Source: Nothopassalora personata (Eukaryota > Ascomycota > Dothideomycetes > Mycosphaerellales > Mycosphaerellaceae). Taken from it: DNA of 64,000 bases. The notes under the pieces are model-generated. The model worked only from the letters and a program-made list of their open reading frames with translations, was not told where the DNA came from and did not search any database. The number at the start of each line of letters is the position of its first letter. The stretch's first letter is position 1. The position numbers and the translations under genes are program-made. Positions 21,470 to 30,222 of this stretch are shown here, in pieces. The stretch spans positions 3,720,001 to 3,784,000 of the forward strand of contig CM066288.1 of NCBI GenBank assembly GCA_033816765.1. Reading direction: 5' to 3'.

Positions 21470-22012
21470 ATGCATCCTTCCACAGTCCACCGTAGCAGGT
21501 ACTACAGGACAATGGTCGATCGACGAGGCCTCAGCGAGCCCGCCGGCAACAGCCACATGAGCAGCGCCGAGGTCACGCTTGTCATCATCTGCGTTATCGC
21601 AGTCGCTCTCTTTGGGATATGGTTCGTGATGAAACGACGACAAAGATGCAAAGCCAAGCACTCAGGCCAGGGGTCGCACTTCTCCAGAGACCAGATTCAG
21701 AAGTTGCGAGACCCTGAGTATAGCACAGGAACGAGTGTGCATACACCGGGCACTATCACACATTCGCAAAATGCAGGCTGGGACACTCCAGCGGTTGCGA
21801 AGCCAGCAGGAGCATACTCTCCTGTTGAGTCGCCGTATGGACAGCCAGGGTATTCGTACGACAGCAGGACCGATCGAAACCATCCGGCTATGTCGAACGC
21901 ATGTCTCGAGCCAGTACCCATGGCAGGCCGGAGTGAGCATGTCAAGATCTTTCGTCGATACTGGATGGACATATGTAATCATGTACTTAGGAGACCAGCT
22001 GCTTTGATGTAG
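21470..22012 (+). CDS. Single-pass membrane protein, uncharacterised
   Basis: The ATG at 21470 gives 180 residues (MHPSTVHRSRYYRTMVDRRG); later in-frame ATGs at 21512 and 21557 are possible. A single hydrophobic segment (VTLVIICVIAVALFGIWFVM) at about residues 34-53 is followed by basic residues (KRRQRCK), which suggests an outside N-terminus and a cytosolic C-terminal tail. The tail is Ser/Gly/Tyr/Pro-rich and probably disordered. No family was recognised. A short N-terminus plus one helix and a long tail is a common layout of small fungal membrane proteins. Confidence 0.55.
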   Translation: MHPSTVHRSRYYRTMVDRRGLSEPAGNSHMSSAEVTLVIICVIAVALFGIWFVMKRRQRCKAKHSGQGSHFSRDQIQKLRDPEYSTGTSVHTPGTITHSQNAGWDTPAVAKPAGAYSPVESPYGQPGYSYDSRTDRNHPAMSNACLEPVPMAGRSEHVKIFRRYWMDICNHVLRRPAALM

Positions 22013-22844
22013 CCTCATAATGAAAGCTCTCGAGAGATCAACCAAACCTCTCGTTTCATGTTCCTTTTTCATTGTCATGTCGTCCGTCATTTGCTGCAAC
22101 TAATTTGTCTGACCGGTTTCCTCAGTATCAGATAGACCTGAGCAGCATCGATTGCGAAAAAGCAACCTGCACACGATGCTCTCGATCCAATACCGACAAT
22201 ACCGACAATACCGCAGCGCCGCCGTGTACCAGGTCTTGTGCAGCCGTGAAGGAGGGAAGCCAGCGATTGTTGTAGGCTCGCCGTGTGCGGGGCACGAGCT
22301 AAGCAGCTCGCCGCATTAGAAAGATGCGTGCAGATGTCATGACGGGACACTCAAACATCTGATAAAGCGTTGCTTCTGCGGTTGTGGTACGGGTATGAAA
22401 GAGGTTCAAGAAGGTTGCAATTGCCACGTGAAGTGTATTGCTCGTTCCAGGATCTCAGTGTGCCGGGTCGCGGGTTGGAGTCGGCGGAAACCGGCTCGAC
22501 GTCACAAGCCTGTCGCGCTGGTTGCAATTGATATTACCTCTCTTGCATCCACTTGAATGTCGCAACGGATAGAAGGATCAGACAACCAAGCCAACTGCAG
22601 CATACGCTACCACAACTACATCGTCCATACCATATCCACTCACCCTTTGAAGAACCGGCTATAGCACCTACTCGGCGAAACGCCTTTCGGAGAAGATCGC
22701 GCTGCGCATGTGCTTGGCTGGGATGACTAGTCCAGGATTGTAGAAATCTTCAACACACAATCAGATCGGGCTGCTGGCAGTCGAAAGATCACTGCTGTGG
22801 ACTGCCGTACCGCGATACCAACGAGGACGAACCAAGCCGCGAAC
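22013..22844. other. intergenic, nothing recognised
   Basis: About 830 bp. It contains a short (TACCGACAA)n-type direct repeat at about 22190-22210 and nothing else I can support. Confidence 0.45.
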
Positions 22845-23414
22845 ATGCCGACACAAAGACCGTTTCTGGGCAACTTCCTTGCGGCGTTCCGAGCGCACTC
22901 ACAGCCACTACCCAAGTCTACGCCCTCAATATCCACACCTGCAGCCGCAGCCTCGTCAGCAACAATATGGACGGCCGCACCGCAGCAGCCTCATAAATCG
23001 TCCTCGCCCGGCCCTGATCAGACCGTGACAAGTCCGAAACCTATAAATGTGAAGAGCAACCCGTATGCACAGACAACGACAGCAGCTCAGGATCGACAGC
23101 TTGTATCCTCCCTCTCGCCGTTGCAACACAACGTGAGTCCTGCAACACATCTACCTCGATCTCCGCCTTCGCCAGGACCAGTATATGGTCCGCAGAACAA
23201 ACCACAACCCAGCTATCCCTCGGCGCAGGACGTACGGCGGTCTCGCAGAGGGAGTGACAGCAGTTCGGAAGGGTTCCGGGAAGTGAGAGGTCCCGGTGAG
23301 AAGTGGTTCATCGGTGGTTTGACTGCCAATGGAGACGAGAGATACTACAAGCTCAGCATGGTGAAAAGAGACAAGAGCGCGGATCGAATATCGACCGATC
23401 AGATGAGCTTATGA
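22845..23414 (+). CDS. Conserved fungal protein of unknown function with C-terminal WFIGG motif
   Basis: The ATG at 22845 (MPTQRPFLGN) gives 189 residues. The upstream in-frame codon at 22797 is GTG. The first three quarters are disordered (Pro/Ser/Thr/Ala/Gln). The C-terminus has a folded-looking block: GEKWFIGGLTANGDERYYKL, then VKRDKSADRISTDQMSL at the very end. From memory, W-F-I-G-G followed by ERYYKL and a final DR(I/L)S..SL box recurs in small ascomycete proteins of unknown role. No membrane or targeting signal. Confidence 0.6.
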   Translation: MPTQRPFLGNFLAAFRAHSQPLPKSTPSISTPAAAASSATIWTAAPQQPHKSSSPGPDQTVTSPKPINVKSNPYAQTTTAAQDRQLVSSLSPLQHNVSPATHLPRSPPSPGPVYGPQNKPQPSYPSAQDVRRSRRGSDSSSEGFREVRGPGEKWFIGGLTANGDERYYKLSMVKRDKSADRISTDQMSL

Positions 23415-24001
23415 ACGTTTTATGACTGAATGTTTACTGCATAGCGTTGGATGAGCATAGACATCGGCTTAAGAGGGAAACTCTCTTGCAGCAAGAGAAA
23501 CCTTGAGGAAGAAACAAGGAATTGCGAGACGTGATTTTGGCCGAAGTGTACATTTCGCACAAAAGCATGACGCAGGAAGCTGTAAGCTCTCCTGCGCTCA
23601 GTGAGAGGCGCCGGACAAGCGAGCATAGCCCACGAATAGGATGGTGACGAACAAGGATTTGTTGCAGCTTTACGTTGTCTCCACCACGACCACTATCCCC
23701 AGCGCTGGGACAGACGACAGCACGGTGAGTGAAAGCTTTGAAAGTATGATCGCAGCTATGGCTACTGAGAGGAATTCTGCCACCTCGCACTTGGTTACAC
23801 TAACATGCGCATGAATGGAAGCTGTCGCATGAGTGCGTATTGGCGGTCCGAAATGCACGAACAGTGGCCACGTGATGACTCTTCACAGACAAGTCATGAT
23901 ATGTCTTGATGAGTGCAGGTGAGAGGTCCTTTCTCTCTCGTGCATAAATCGCGCAACGTCCCTACTCTCCTGATCCATCCATCACAAGGTATAGCCACTT
24001 C
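23415..24001. other. intergenic, nothing recognised
   Basis: About 590 bp without supported features. Confidence 0.45.
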
Positions 24002-24577
24002 ATGCCTTCTGCTGACAATTCAATTTCCAAAGATTGCCTTCTTCCACAGCTCGATACTGTTGCTCAGGTACCTAGCGAACGCTCTTTGTCCTCGTCTACC
24101 TTCCAGCCATTTGGATCGTCTCTCCCTCCATCTTTCCATCTTCCCCACGAAACACGTCGACCCACCTCTGAGACAAGAGTTGAGCCCGTGAACGTGGCAG
24201 CCACACAACGCCGTCGAAGAAGCAATTCCTGATTCAACAGCTTCGACGCCCCAGACCGGCACGAAGAACGAGCTTCTCTCGCATCGAAGATCTTCCCGCT
24301 CGCCGAAGCCACGGCGACCACGTGAGCGAGATACATCACTTCCACTCAAACCTATAATCTCCTCCACGAAGCGAGAGTTCGTGATACCATAGGCACTGCG
24401 GACCACGATACGAGCGCCGCTCAGGCAAACGCCAGAACGCCTTCTCACAGCCACCTCCAGTCCACGTGCAGATCACGGTCCAGAGCGAGCTACTTCCACC
24501 ACACCAAAAACTACATTCGCTTTACGCGTCCGGATAGGGAAGTTACGACGCATTCCAGAAGATCGCCTTCGTCCTAG
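24002..24577 (+). CDS. Candidate spliced Arg/Ser-rich orphan gene
   Basis: Three open stretches follow one another in different frames: from the ATG at 24002 (MPSADNSISKDCLLPQLDTV); from about 24211 to 24321 (EEAIPDSTASTPQTGTKNEL, then SRSPKPRRPR); and from 24393 to a stop at 24575-24577 (TADHDTSAAQANARTPSHS). A canonical GTGAGC...CATAG intron (24322-24392) joins the last two in phase. An intron with donor GTACCT after 24067 could join the first. The protein would be disordered and basic. No family was recognised; the model is speculative. Confidence 0.3.
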
Positions 24578-25049
24578 GCGATCGGCCGAGGCATTCGATC
24601 TGATCGACAGCGCAGCACTCGTATCTTGATTAAAGGCTTAAATCTTCGGGTGGCCTGGTGATTATTCGGCCTCGCACAACTGGCCGATCTTACCGGAGTC
24701 CCGATCGGAGAGGCAACCGAAGTCGGGGAGGGTAAAGCAAGCCAAGAGAGTGAATGGTGCAGATAGGGTGCGTTGAGGCGTGGTTACCGCTGTGTGATTG
24801 AAGAGTTCCAGGCTTGGTGGGCAGACAAAGAAACGGGCTTGGGAGACAGCTTGCTGCTACTGACTTTGTGAAAACGCCACTGGATGGCAGGTGTTACCAT
24901 ACTATAGGTAAGTTTTGTTTGATCGAGGCCTTTGGTAAAGGTGATATATAGAGGACGATTGGGTCGAGGAGCTGGGGATTGTCAAGCAGCGCATCGATTT
25001 CCACCGAGAGTGCAAAGGAGAAGACCAGTTTAAAAGGACGTTTATCAAA
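24578..25049. other. intergenic, nothing recognised
   Basis: About 470 bp upstream of the F-box-like gene without supported features. Confidence 0.45.
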
Positions 25050-25640
25050 ATGTCCACCACATCATCGCCACTCCTCTCCCTCCCGCGAGAACTCCGGGAC
25101 ATGATCACAGACAATATCATCACCAGCTCCCAACCTTTCCGCATCGACAGCAACAAGCTTCAGCCTCACCCCCGTCTAGTCACTAGAACCCAATCCGGCC
25201 TCGACACCTCCTGCAAACAATTTCAATCCGAGTACACCTCCCTCCTCCGGCGTGCAGCTTTTACCCCCGGCGGCAGAACCATCGCACCAGTCTACAACTT
25301 CGACTTTAGGGAGTTGACGGCTTTCGTCGAAGGTCTCAAGCCCAGAGAGATTGCAGCTGCGAACAGGAACAGAAATTTGAGTGTCAATCTGTTTGTTCTG
25401 GATATCAACGATCTCGATCTGAAGAGTTTGAAGCGGTGGGTAAAAGTCTGTGAGGTTACGGGTTGTGAGGTGTCGTATGTGGTGCAGTGGAGTGCTTTTG
25501 ATATGGGGCGGATCAAGGGGTTGGAGAGAGATGTGGGGATGTATAGAGAGGGGAGGGAGTTGTTGAAAGTGCTTGCCGCGAGGAGTGTGAAGTGTTGGAA
25601 TTGGGAGGCGTATCAGGAAGGGTTGAGGGAGTGTCGGTGA
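25050..25640 (+). CDS. F-box-like protein, fungal-specific type
   Basis: A single exon encodes 196 residues. The N-terminus SPLLSLPRELRDMITDNII matches the first helix of the degenerate F-box found in many filamentous-ascomycete proteins (LP.ELR..I). It is followed by the usual short segment on old and new relatives (LVTRTQSGLDTSCKQFQSEY). The rest (FRELTAFVEGL, SVNLFVLDINDLDLKSLKRW) is a small alpha/beta region without a catalytic motif. If the F-box works, it would bind Skp1 in an SCF ligase. The family is large and fast-evolving. Codon usage shifts from C-ending to G-ending near the middle. Confidence 0.6.
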   Translation: MSTTSSPLLSLPRELRDMITDNIITSSQPFRIDSNKLQPHPRLVTRTQSGLDTSCKQFQSEYTSLLRRAAFTPGGRTIAPVYNFDFRELTAFVEGLKPREIAAANRNRNLSVNLFVLDINDLDLKSLKRWVKVCEVTGCEVSYVVQWSAFDMGRIKGLERDVGMYREGRELLKVLAARSVKCWNWEAYQEGLRECR

Positions 25641-25764
25641 TGTGTGCGCTGCATGCTGAGCTGCGTCGAATGTTAGGTGCTGTGGACATGTGGCAAAACT
25701 CAGTGAAGTCTTATACATTAGAGCGATTCAACAGCTCTTAACCTATTGAACACTACAGCTCTTT

Positions 25765-26214
25765 TCAGTAGCTGGGCTCCATGCTGTGTAATGCGGAATA
25801 AGCTTGAAAGATTCGCTGAAGCCGATCTTCTTCACCTGATGATGTTACCAGCTGGGGTGGTATCGAGGACCACTTCTCTGGGACTTCGAGCTCAGTCAAG
25901 ATTTTCGGCGACACAAGAAATTCCATCCATGGAGCATCTCTCCAATGCTGTCGAATCATGTCATGGTATTGTCTCTCGAGGCCTTGGAGTATCTAGGGCA
26001 GTCATCATTGTACAGTCACACCTATATCAGCCCCTGAAGGTAGGCGGGAATCTATACTTTCACAGTGGTTTACAGCTAGTAGAGTCGGTTCTCAATCATG
26101 CAGAACATGCAGTCAGATCTACGGACTGACAAGGTGTTGCCACTGCTCCCAAGGCACGTTCCCAAGCGTCAACCACTGCTGCGGCTGTAGGGAATCAAAA
26201 TGATTGATATCCAT
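25765..26214 (-). CDS. Candidate small two-exon orphan
   Basis: Exons 26214-26131 and 25992-25765 are proposed, joined by a 138-bp intron with donor GTCAGT and acceptor CCCTAG, both in phase 0. The product has 103 residues, starting MDINHFDSLQPQQWLTLGNV and continuing after the splice with ILQGLERQYHDMIRQHWRDA. The composition is rich in Trp and Gln and looks protein-like. No family was recognised. It lies directly beside the hydrolase pseudogene, so it may itself be a remnant. Confidence 0.35.
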
Positions 26215-26284
26215 TCCGCCTCGGTGGGAAGCGTTGTAGAGGCTAATAAAGGCACCAGAGCGAGCCGGTTCCTTTCTCGGGAAC

Positions 26285-26590
26285 GCTGATGCCGACCATC
26301 ACCTCTACCTTTACGATTTTGGAGGCCATGAGTTGTCCTCAACTTCGTCGCAGAGCAAGATCATCATCACTCCGCTCGTAGAGTATCTTTGTGGTGTTTG
26401 AGCGTGCCAACATTGGATCAAATGGCACTTTGGTCGCACACTCCATGGGCTGCCTGGTCGCTCTCCAATTCGTGCTTTTGAAACCAGGACACGTCAGAAA
26501 AATTCATCCTCATTGGACTGCCTCCATCTCCGCTACCTAAAGCTGCTAGCAAGGCTATCAAGGTGTGGCCAGCAAAAACGTAAGCGAGCC
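26285..26590 (+). pseudogene. Alpha/beta-hydrolase pseudogene, 5' fragment
   Basis: Conceptual reading across frames gives DHHLYLYDFGGHELSS, ANIGSNGTLVAHSMGCLVAL and KFILIGLPPSPLPKAASKAI. This is the core of an alpha/beta hydrolase with the nucleophile elbow A-H-S-M-G. At least two frameshifts are needed: one near 26400 (GTGTTTGAG, a T short) and one near 26500 in an A run (one A extra). The N-terminal strand and oxyanion region are missing. The copy stops at about 26590, where the transposon begins. Downstream remains may lie at 27870-28000. Confidence 0.6.
26573..26588 (+). repeat. Left terminal inverted repeat core
   Basis: CAAAAACGTAAGCGAG; its exact reverse complement is at 27844-27859. 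Confidence 0.75.
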
Positions 26591-26658
26591 GCTTGTCGAT
26601 CCCTCCGCTTCTTCGTCGCAATCGTGTTTCTACGCCTCTCTCTTTATAATAATAACGA

Positions 26659-27814
26659 TGCCGGAGTACGCGGATACACCGAAGAAATGCGAAGCACGAG
26701 GCGCGAAGAAGATACTCGAGTTCCTAGCCCGCGAAGGTCGCTATAACGAGCCCCGAAAGAACGCGACTATCGCCGCGGTAATAGGCCTAAACAACGAATA
26801 ACAAGTATCGCGACTTTGTTCGTCGTCTCGCGACCGAAGACATTATCCTTCTAGCGAAGAACCTCGCAGCGGTTACCGCGGCGACGATATCCTTTATTTA
26901 GGATAAGAACAAATAGACGACGTCGCCGCTATTATCGAGAAAAACGACTACGAAGGATACGACCTCGATTCCGGCTCTCTACGTTACGAAGCGAATCTAC
27001 CGGACGTCTCGGATAGGACCTTACGGCGACGCCTAAAGGAGGACGCCGATATAGGGCGCTATATAGCGCGTACGGAGGAGGAACTCGAGCCCGAACACGC
27101 CCGAAAAAGACTCGAATTCTCGAAAGAACAACTTCGGATACGTCCTAAGAAAGAAGACTACCGAAATATACTCTTTACGGACGAATTCTATTTCGGACAA
27201 GGCTACGAAGAGAATCGACATTATATCTATCGTCGCCGCGGGACTCGCGATAAGCCGGAATATATTCGCCGTATAAATAAACGAGCGAAAGGTAATAAAG
27301 GTCGAAAGAAAGGTCCGAAACGAGATATTATACCGCGGAACGACGAAGACTCGAAAGATGTACATTTTTTGTTATAGCCGGCTACGACTTCTTTAAGTTC
27401 TACGAGTATAAACCGCGAAATATAAACGGGAAAATATCTAGCGAACAATATATCGAAGAGTTTCTTATACCGATTATTCTTCCGATTCTAAAGAAGCGTT
27501 CGGGCTCTATTATCGAAGAAGACGGCGACGGATCGTACGTCTCAAAAAAGACTACGGAATTTAAAGAAGCGAACGGTATTCCCTTTTATATAAATGCTCG
27601 TACGTCGCCGGACTTCTCGGTTATCGAGATAGTAGCGGGTATAACGAAGACGAAGTTTCGAAAGAATCCGCGGTTTACGAGGGAAGACGTACGGGCGGAG
27701 GCAATTCGTAGTCTTAAGGCGATTACTTTTAAATAAATAAACGCCGCCGTAGATAGTATGCCCGCTCGTTATAACGCGTGTCTTACGAATAAAGGGCAAA
27801 AGACGCAATACTAG
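26659..27814 (+). pseudogene. Tc1/mariner transposase, RIP-inactivated
   Basis: The reading begins at an ATG at 26659 (MPEYADTPKKCEARGAKKIL) but is broken by stops, e.g. TAG codons near 26900 where Trp would be expected. The best-preserved block, about 26930-27376, contains LEPEHARKRLEFSK and ILFTDEFYFG, the position of the first catalytic Asp of the DDE core, then YIYRRRGTRDKPEY. The end retains a decayed TSPDFSVIE (from SPDLNPIEN-type) and a terminal block ending NKGQKTQY. It is clearly dead. The domain order matches fungal Tc1/mariner transposases of about 350 residues. Confidence 0.75.
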
Positions 27815-27843
27815 ACGTTGTTCAAAGTTCGAAGTTGTATAAT

Positions 27844-27859
27844 CTCGCTTACGTTTTTG
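27844..27859 (-). repeat. Right terminal inverted repeat core
   Basis: Exact reverse complement of 26573-26588. Confidence 0.75.
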
Positions 27860-27872
27860 GATTCCGCCGGTA

Positions 27873-28000
27873 GGCTATTCATGCTCGTGCGGCCTTGGTA
27901 CGGCCATGGTGCGGCCGAAGGGTATGGCAGCGGGTACATCGTCCGCCACCGGAGGACTTGGCACAGTGGGACTGTGCTGACCGACCCGATCATCTTTGAA
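27873..28000 (+). pseudogene. Possible 3' remnant of the alpha/beta hydrolase
   Basis: Right of the transposon, a conceptual reading gives AIHARAALVR and then KGMAAGTSSATGGLG. In this hydrolase group a segment rich in A/R followed by GMAA..D comes after PLP.AA. It fits an insertion splitting an already decaying gene, but the match is short and frames differ. Confidence 0.3.
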
Positions 28001-28067
28001 GCTTCCGCGAGATTCACCCGGTCCTCGAGGGCAGAACACTTAGCGGGTGTTTCTTGCACTGTCTGAC

Positions 28068-29237
28068 ATGTCTCTACGATCATCGGCGGTGCCATGGACA
28101 TGCGCACGATGCATGATTCGCCAGACCCGGCGGTCATATAGCACACCAACATTGACACATAACCCTCCACCGCCACCGTCCTCCGGCGCATCGAAGCTCA
28201 CGAACCGACGGCTCATATCTCTGCAAGGACAGGAAACACCCAAATTTTTGCAAGGCCTAATCACGAATAACGTTCGTCCTGAGTCAACAAGCGGCTTCTA
28301 CGCAGCGTTTCTGACAGCCCAAGGAAAAGTGCTCCATGATGCTTTCGTATATCCTACCTCAGGCTCGCGGTGGCAGAAAGGTCAAGGCGGAGAAGAAGAC
28401 GAGCCTGGATATCTCGTCGAGGTCGATGCAGAACAAGCAGAAGTTTTGATGAAGCATCTGAAGAGACACAAGCTGCGCAGCAAGTTCAAGCTCAGATTGC
28501 TCGATGAAGGCGAAATGAGCGTATGGAGTCTGTGGCGAGAAGGCGAGAGATGGACGTCGCACAGCCAGCCCCAGAGCAGCAGTCGTGATGATGGGGTCAT
28601 CAGTCTGACGGACCGTCGGGCACCCGGTATGGGTCAGAGACTGATCCTACCGGAAAACACTCGCAATACGCTGGAAGATGTGGAAGAAACACCGCTCTCC
28701 GCTTATACCATCCGACGATACTTGAGAGGTGTAGCAGAGGGTCAGAAAGAGATGCCAAGGGATGACTGTCTGCCTATGAACTGCAATATCGATCTCATGG
28801 GTGGGATTGACTTCAAGAAAGGATGCTACCTTGGTCAGGAGTTGACGATCCGAACACATCATACGGGAGTGGTGCGAAGGCGAATATTGCCCATTGTTCT
28901 GCATGAGCCAGGTACCGAATCGCCTGAAAAGCTGGAGTACGACCCCTCTCTGAACATCAATGTCCCAGACTTCATTGGGCAAGACCTGAGGAAAGACGAC
29001 CAGCGGAAGCGCAGTACTGGCAAGTTCATCGCCGGCGTAGGCAGCATTGGCATTGGCATGTGCAGGCTTGAGCAGATGACAGATCTTATAATTTCAGGCG
29101 AGCCAAGTCCGTTTACTCCCGAGGACAAGTTCACGATCCAGAGCGCGAGTGGCAAGGAGTTGGGTGTCAAGCCCTTTGTACCAGACTGGATTAGAGGAGG
29201 CATTCGAGGACCGAAGATACAGAAGCGCGTCGAATGA
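28068..29237 (+). CDS. IBA57: Mitochondrial Fe-S cluster assembly factor Iba57 (CAF17/GcvT-like)
   Basis: The ATG at 28068 gives 389 residues in one exon; the longer frame upstream begins with GTG. The N-terminus is basic and Ser/Arg-rich, a mitochondrial presequence type. The GcvT-like fold blocks are present (LQGQETPKFLQGLITNN, FLTAQGKVLHDAFVY), as is the family signature KGCYLGQELTIRTHHTGVVR with its conserved cysteine at about C253. Iba57 works with Isa1/Isa2 in the matrix to make [4Fe-4S] clusters for aconitase and lipoyl synthase. The gene starts about 195 bp after the transposon end, so part of its original upstream region may have been displaced. Confidence 0.92.
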   Translation: MSLRSSAVPWTCARCMIRQTRRSYSTPTLTHNPPPPPSSGASKLTNRRLISLQGQETPKFLQGLITNNVRPESTSGFYAAFLTAQGKVLHDAFVYPTSGSRWQKGQGGEEDEPGYLVEVDAEQAEVLMKHLKRHKLRSKFKLRLLDEGEMSVWSLWREGERWTSHSQPQSSSRDDGVISLTDRRAPGMGQRLILPENTRNTLEDVEETPLSAYTIRRYLRGVAEGQKEMPRDDCLPMNCNIDLMGGIDFKKGCYLGQELTIRTHHTGVVRRRILPIVLHEPGTESPEKLEYDPSLNINVPDFIGQDLRKDDQRKRSTGKFIAGVGSIGIGMCRLEQMTDLIISGEPSPFTPEDKFTIQSASGKELGVKPFVPDWIRGGIRGPKIQKRVE

Positions 29238-29238
29238 T

Positions 29239-30222
29239 TTACAACTTTGCTTTCGGATTGCTCTCTTTCTGAGTAGCAGTCCAGGCTTCACCGCCGCCGA
29301 GCACTTCGGTGCCTCTGTCAAGGTCAGCTGTCTGACGCTCGCCGAGCCATTGTGGTCGAGTCTTCAGCAAGCCTGGCTCAACGTTCCAAGCACGACCACC
29401 CTCGATATAGATTGTGCCACCACTGAGTCCCGAATCTGCTAGAATACCCACGACGATCTTGGCCACATCCTCAGGACTATTGAACGGAAGTCCCGCCGCT
29501 GTCCATTGCTTTTCGACACCCTCGAAAACGTGAGTCCTGGTAGCCCATGGGCAGACTGCGTTGGTTCGGATTCTTGGCGACGCCCTACGTAGAGGGTCGC
29601 GTAGCATTCTCATCAACCCAAGTACGCCATGTTTGGCAGGAACGTACACCCACAGACCTGGATCCTCCCGGAACCCGCCAACACTACTTGTAAACGTCAA
29701 GCTTTTGTCGCTCTGCTGGTCGCCTTGTCGGAGATATACGGTCGCGACGCGCGCAAAGTAGATCGGGCCCTTGAGGTTGACATCGAGGACACTCATACTT
29801 CGCACGGGCTCCTCCTTGACACTTTCGAGGTTCAAATCTGAGTCGAAGATGTTTCCCTGCTCGACTATGCCAGCATTCGCCCAGGCGTGATCGATACGCC
29901 CGAATGATTTGAACGCAGCATCGAACAACTTCAAGTTATCCTTGTAGGATGTCACATCGCAATGGATGAACTTCGCAGTGGGGCCCTGCGCAAGTTCTCG
30001 CTCCAGAGCTTTCCCAGGCTGGTCTAGCACATCGCCAAAGAATACATGTGCACCAGCTTCATGAAGTAAGCGAACGGCGGCTGCACCAATGCCGGTGGCG
30101 CCCTGAATGAGATTAGCTTCGTTCTGGTACTGTAACTGTCGCCACAGTCTACGCACTCCTGTGAGTACCACTACCTTGTCCCGCAAGACAGAAGTATTCG
30201 ATGGATGGAATTGGTAAGTCAT
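29239..30222 (-). CDS. Short-chain dehydrogenase/reductase
   Basis: Exons 30222-30157 and 30102-29239 (54-bp intron, GTGCGT...TCAG) give 309 residues. The splice restores the classical cofactor motif T-G-G-A-T-G-I-G (21-28). The intron is a multiple of three without stops, so an unspliced message would still translate with 18 extra residues inside that motif. Catalytic residues are the serine pair in TFTSSVGG (161-162) and Y175/K179 in YVPAK. NAG is at 98-100. FFGDVLD after strand 2 suggests NAD preference (Asp). The C-terminal 50 residues are an extra, non-catalytic extension. It is a classical SDR of unknown substrate. Its stop lies only 2 bp from that of IBA57 (tail to tail). Confidence 0.88.
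   Translation of the reverse strand: MTYQFHPSNTSVLRDKVVVLTGVRRLWRQLQYQNEANLIQGATGIGAAAVRLLHEAGAHVFFGDVLDQPGKALERELAQGPTAKFIHCDVTSYKDNLKLFDAAFKSFGRIDHAWANAGIVEQGNIFDSDLNLESVKEEPVRSMSVLDVNLKGPIYFARVATVYLRQGDQQSDKSLTFTSSVGGFREDPGLWVYVPAKHGVLGLMRMLRDPLRRASPRIRTNAVCPWATRTHVFEGVEKQWTAAGLPFNSPEDVAKIVVGILADSGLSGGTIYIEGGRAWNVEPGLLKTRPQWLGERQTADLDRGTEVLGGGEAWTATQKESNPKAKL

Larger units (their letters stand above)
26556..27872 (+). mobile_element. Degenerate Tc1/mariner-type DNA transposon
   Basis: About 1.3 kb bounded by a 16-bp perfect inverted repeat (26573-26588 and 27844-27859). The candidate flanking TA dinucleotides at 26556-26557 and 27871-27872 would fit the TA target preference. It encloses a broken transposase of the DDE/Tc1-mariner superfamily. 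CpA and TpG are nearly absent and TpA is abundant, as expected after RIP, whereas CpG remains common. The exact ends are uncertain because the sequence outside the 16-bp core is only partly matched. Confidence 0.75.

Noticed and set aside
26240..26335. Minus-strand frame starting MASKIVKVEV
   Set aside because: It is antisense to the hydrolase segment with D-F-G-G-H. The plus-strand reading matches a known fold and continues to the nucleophile motif, so the minus frame is taken as a shadow.
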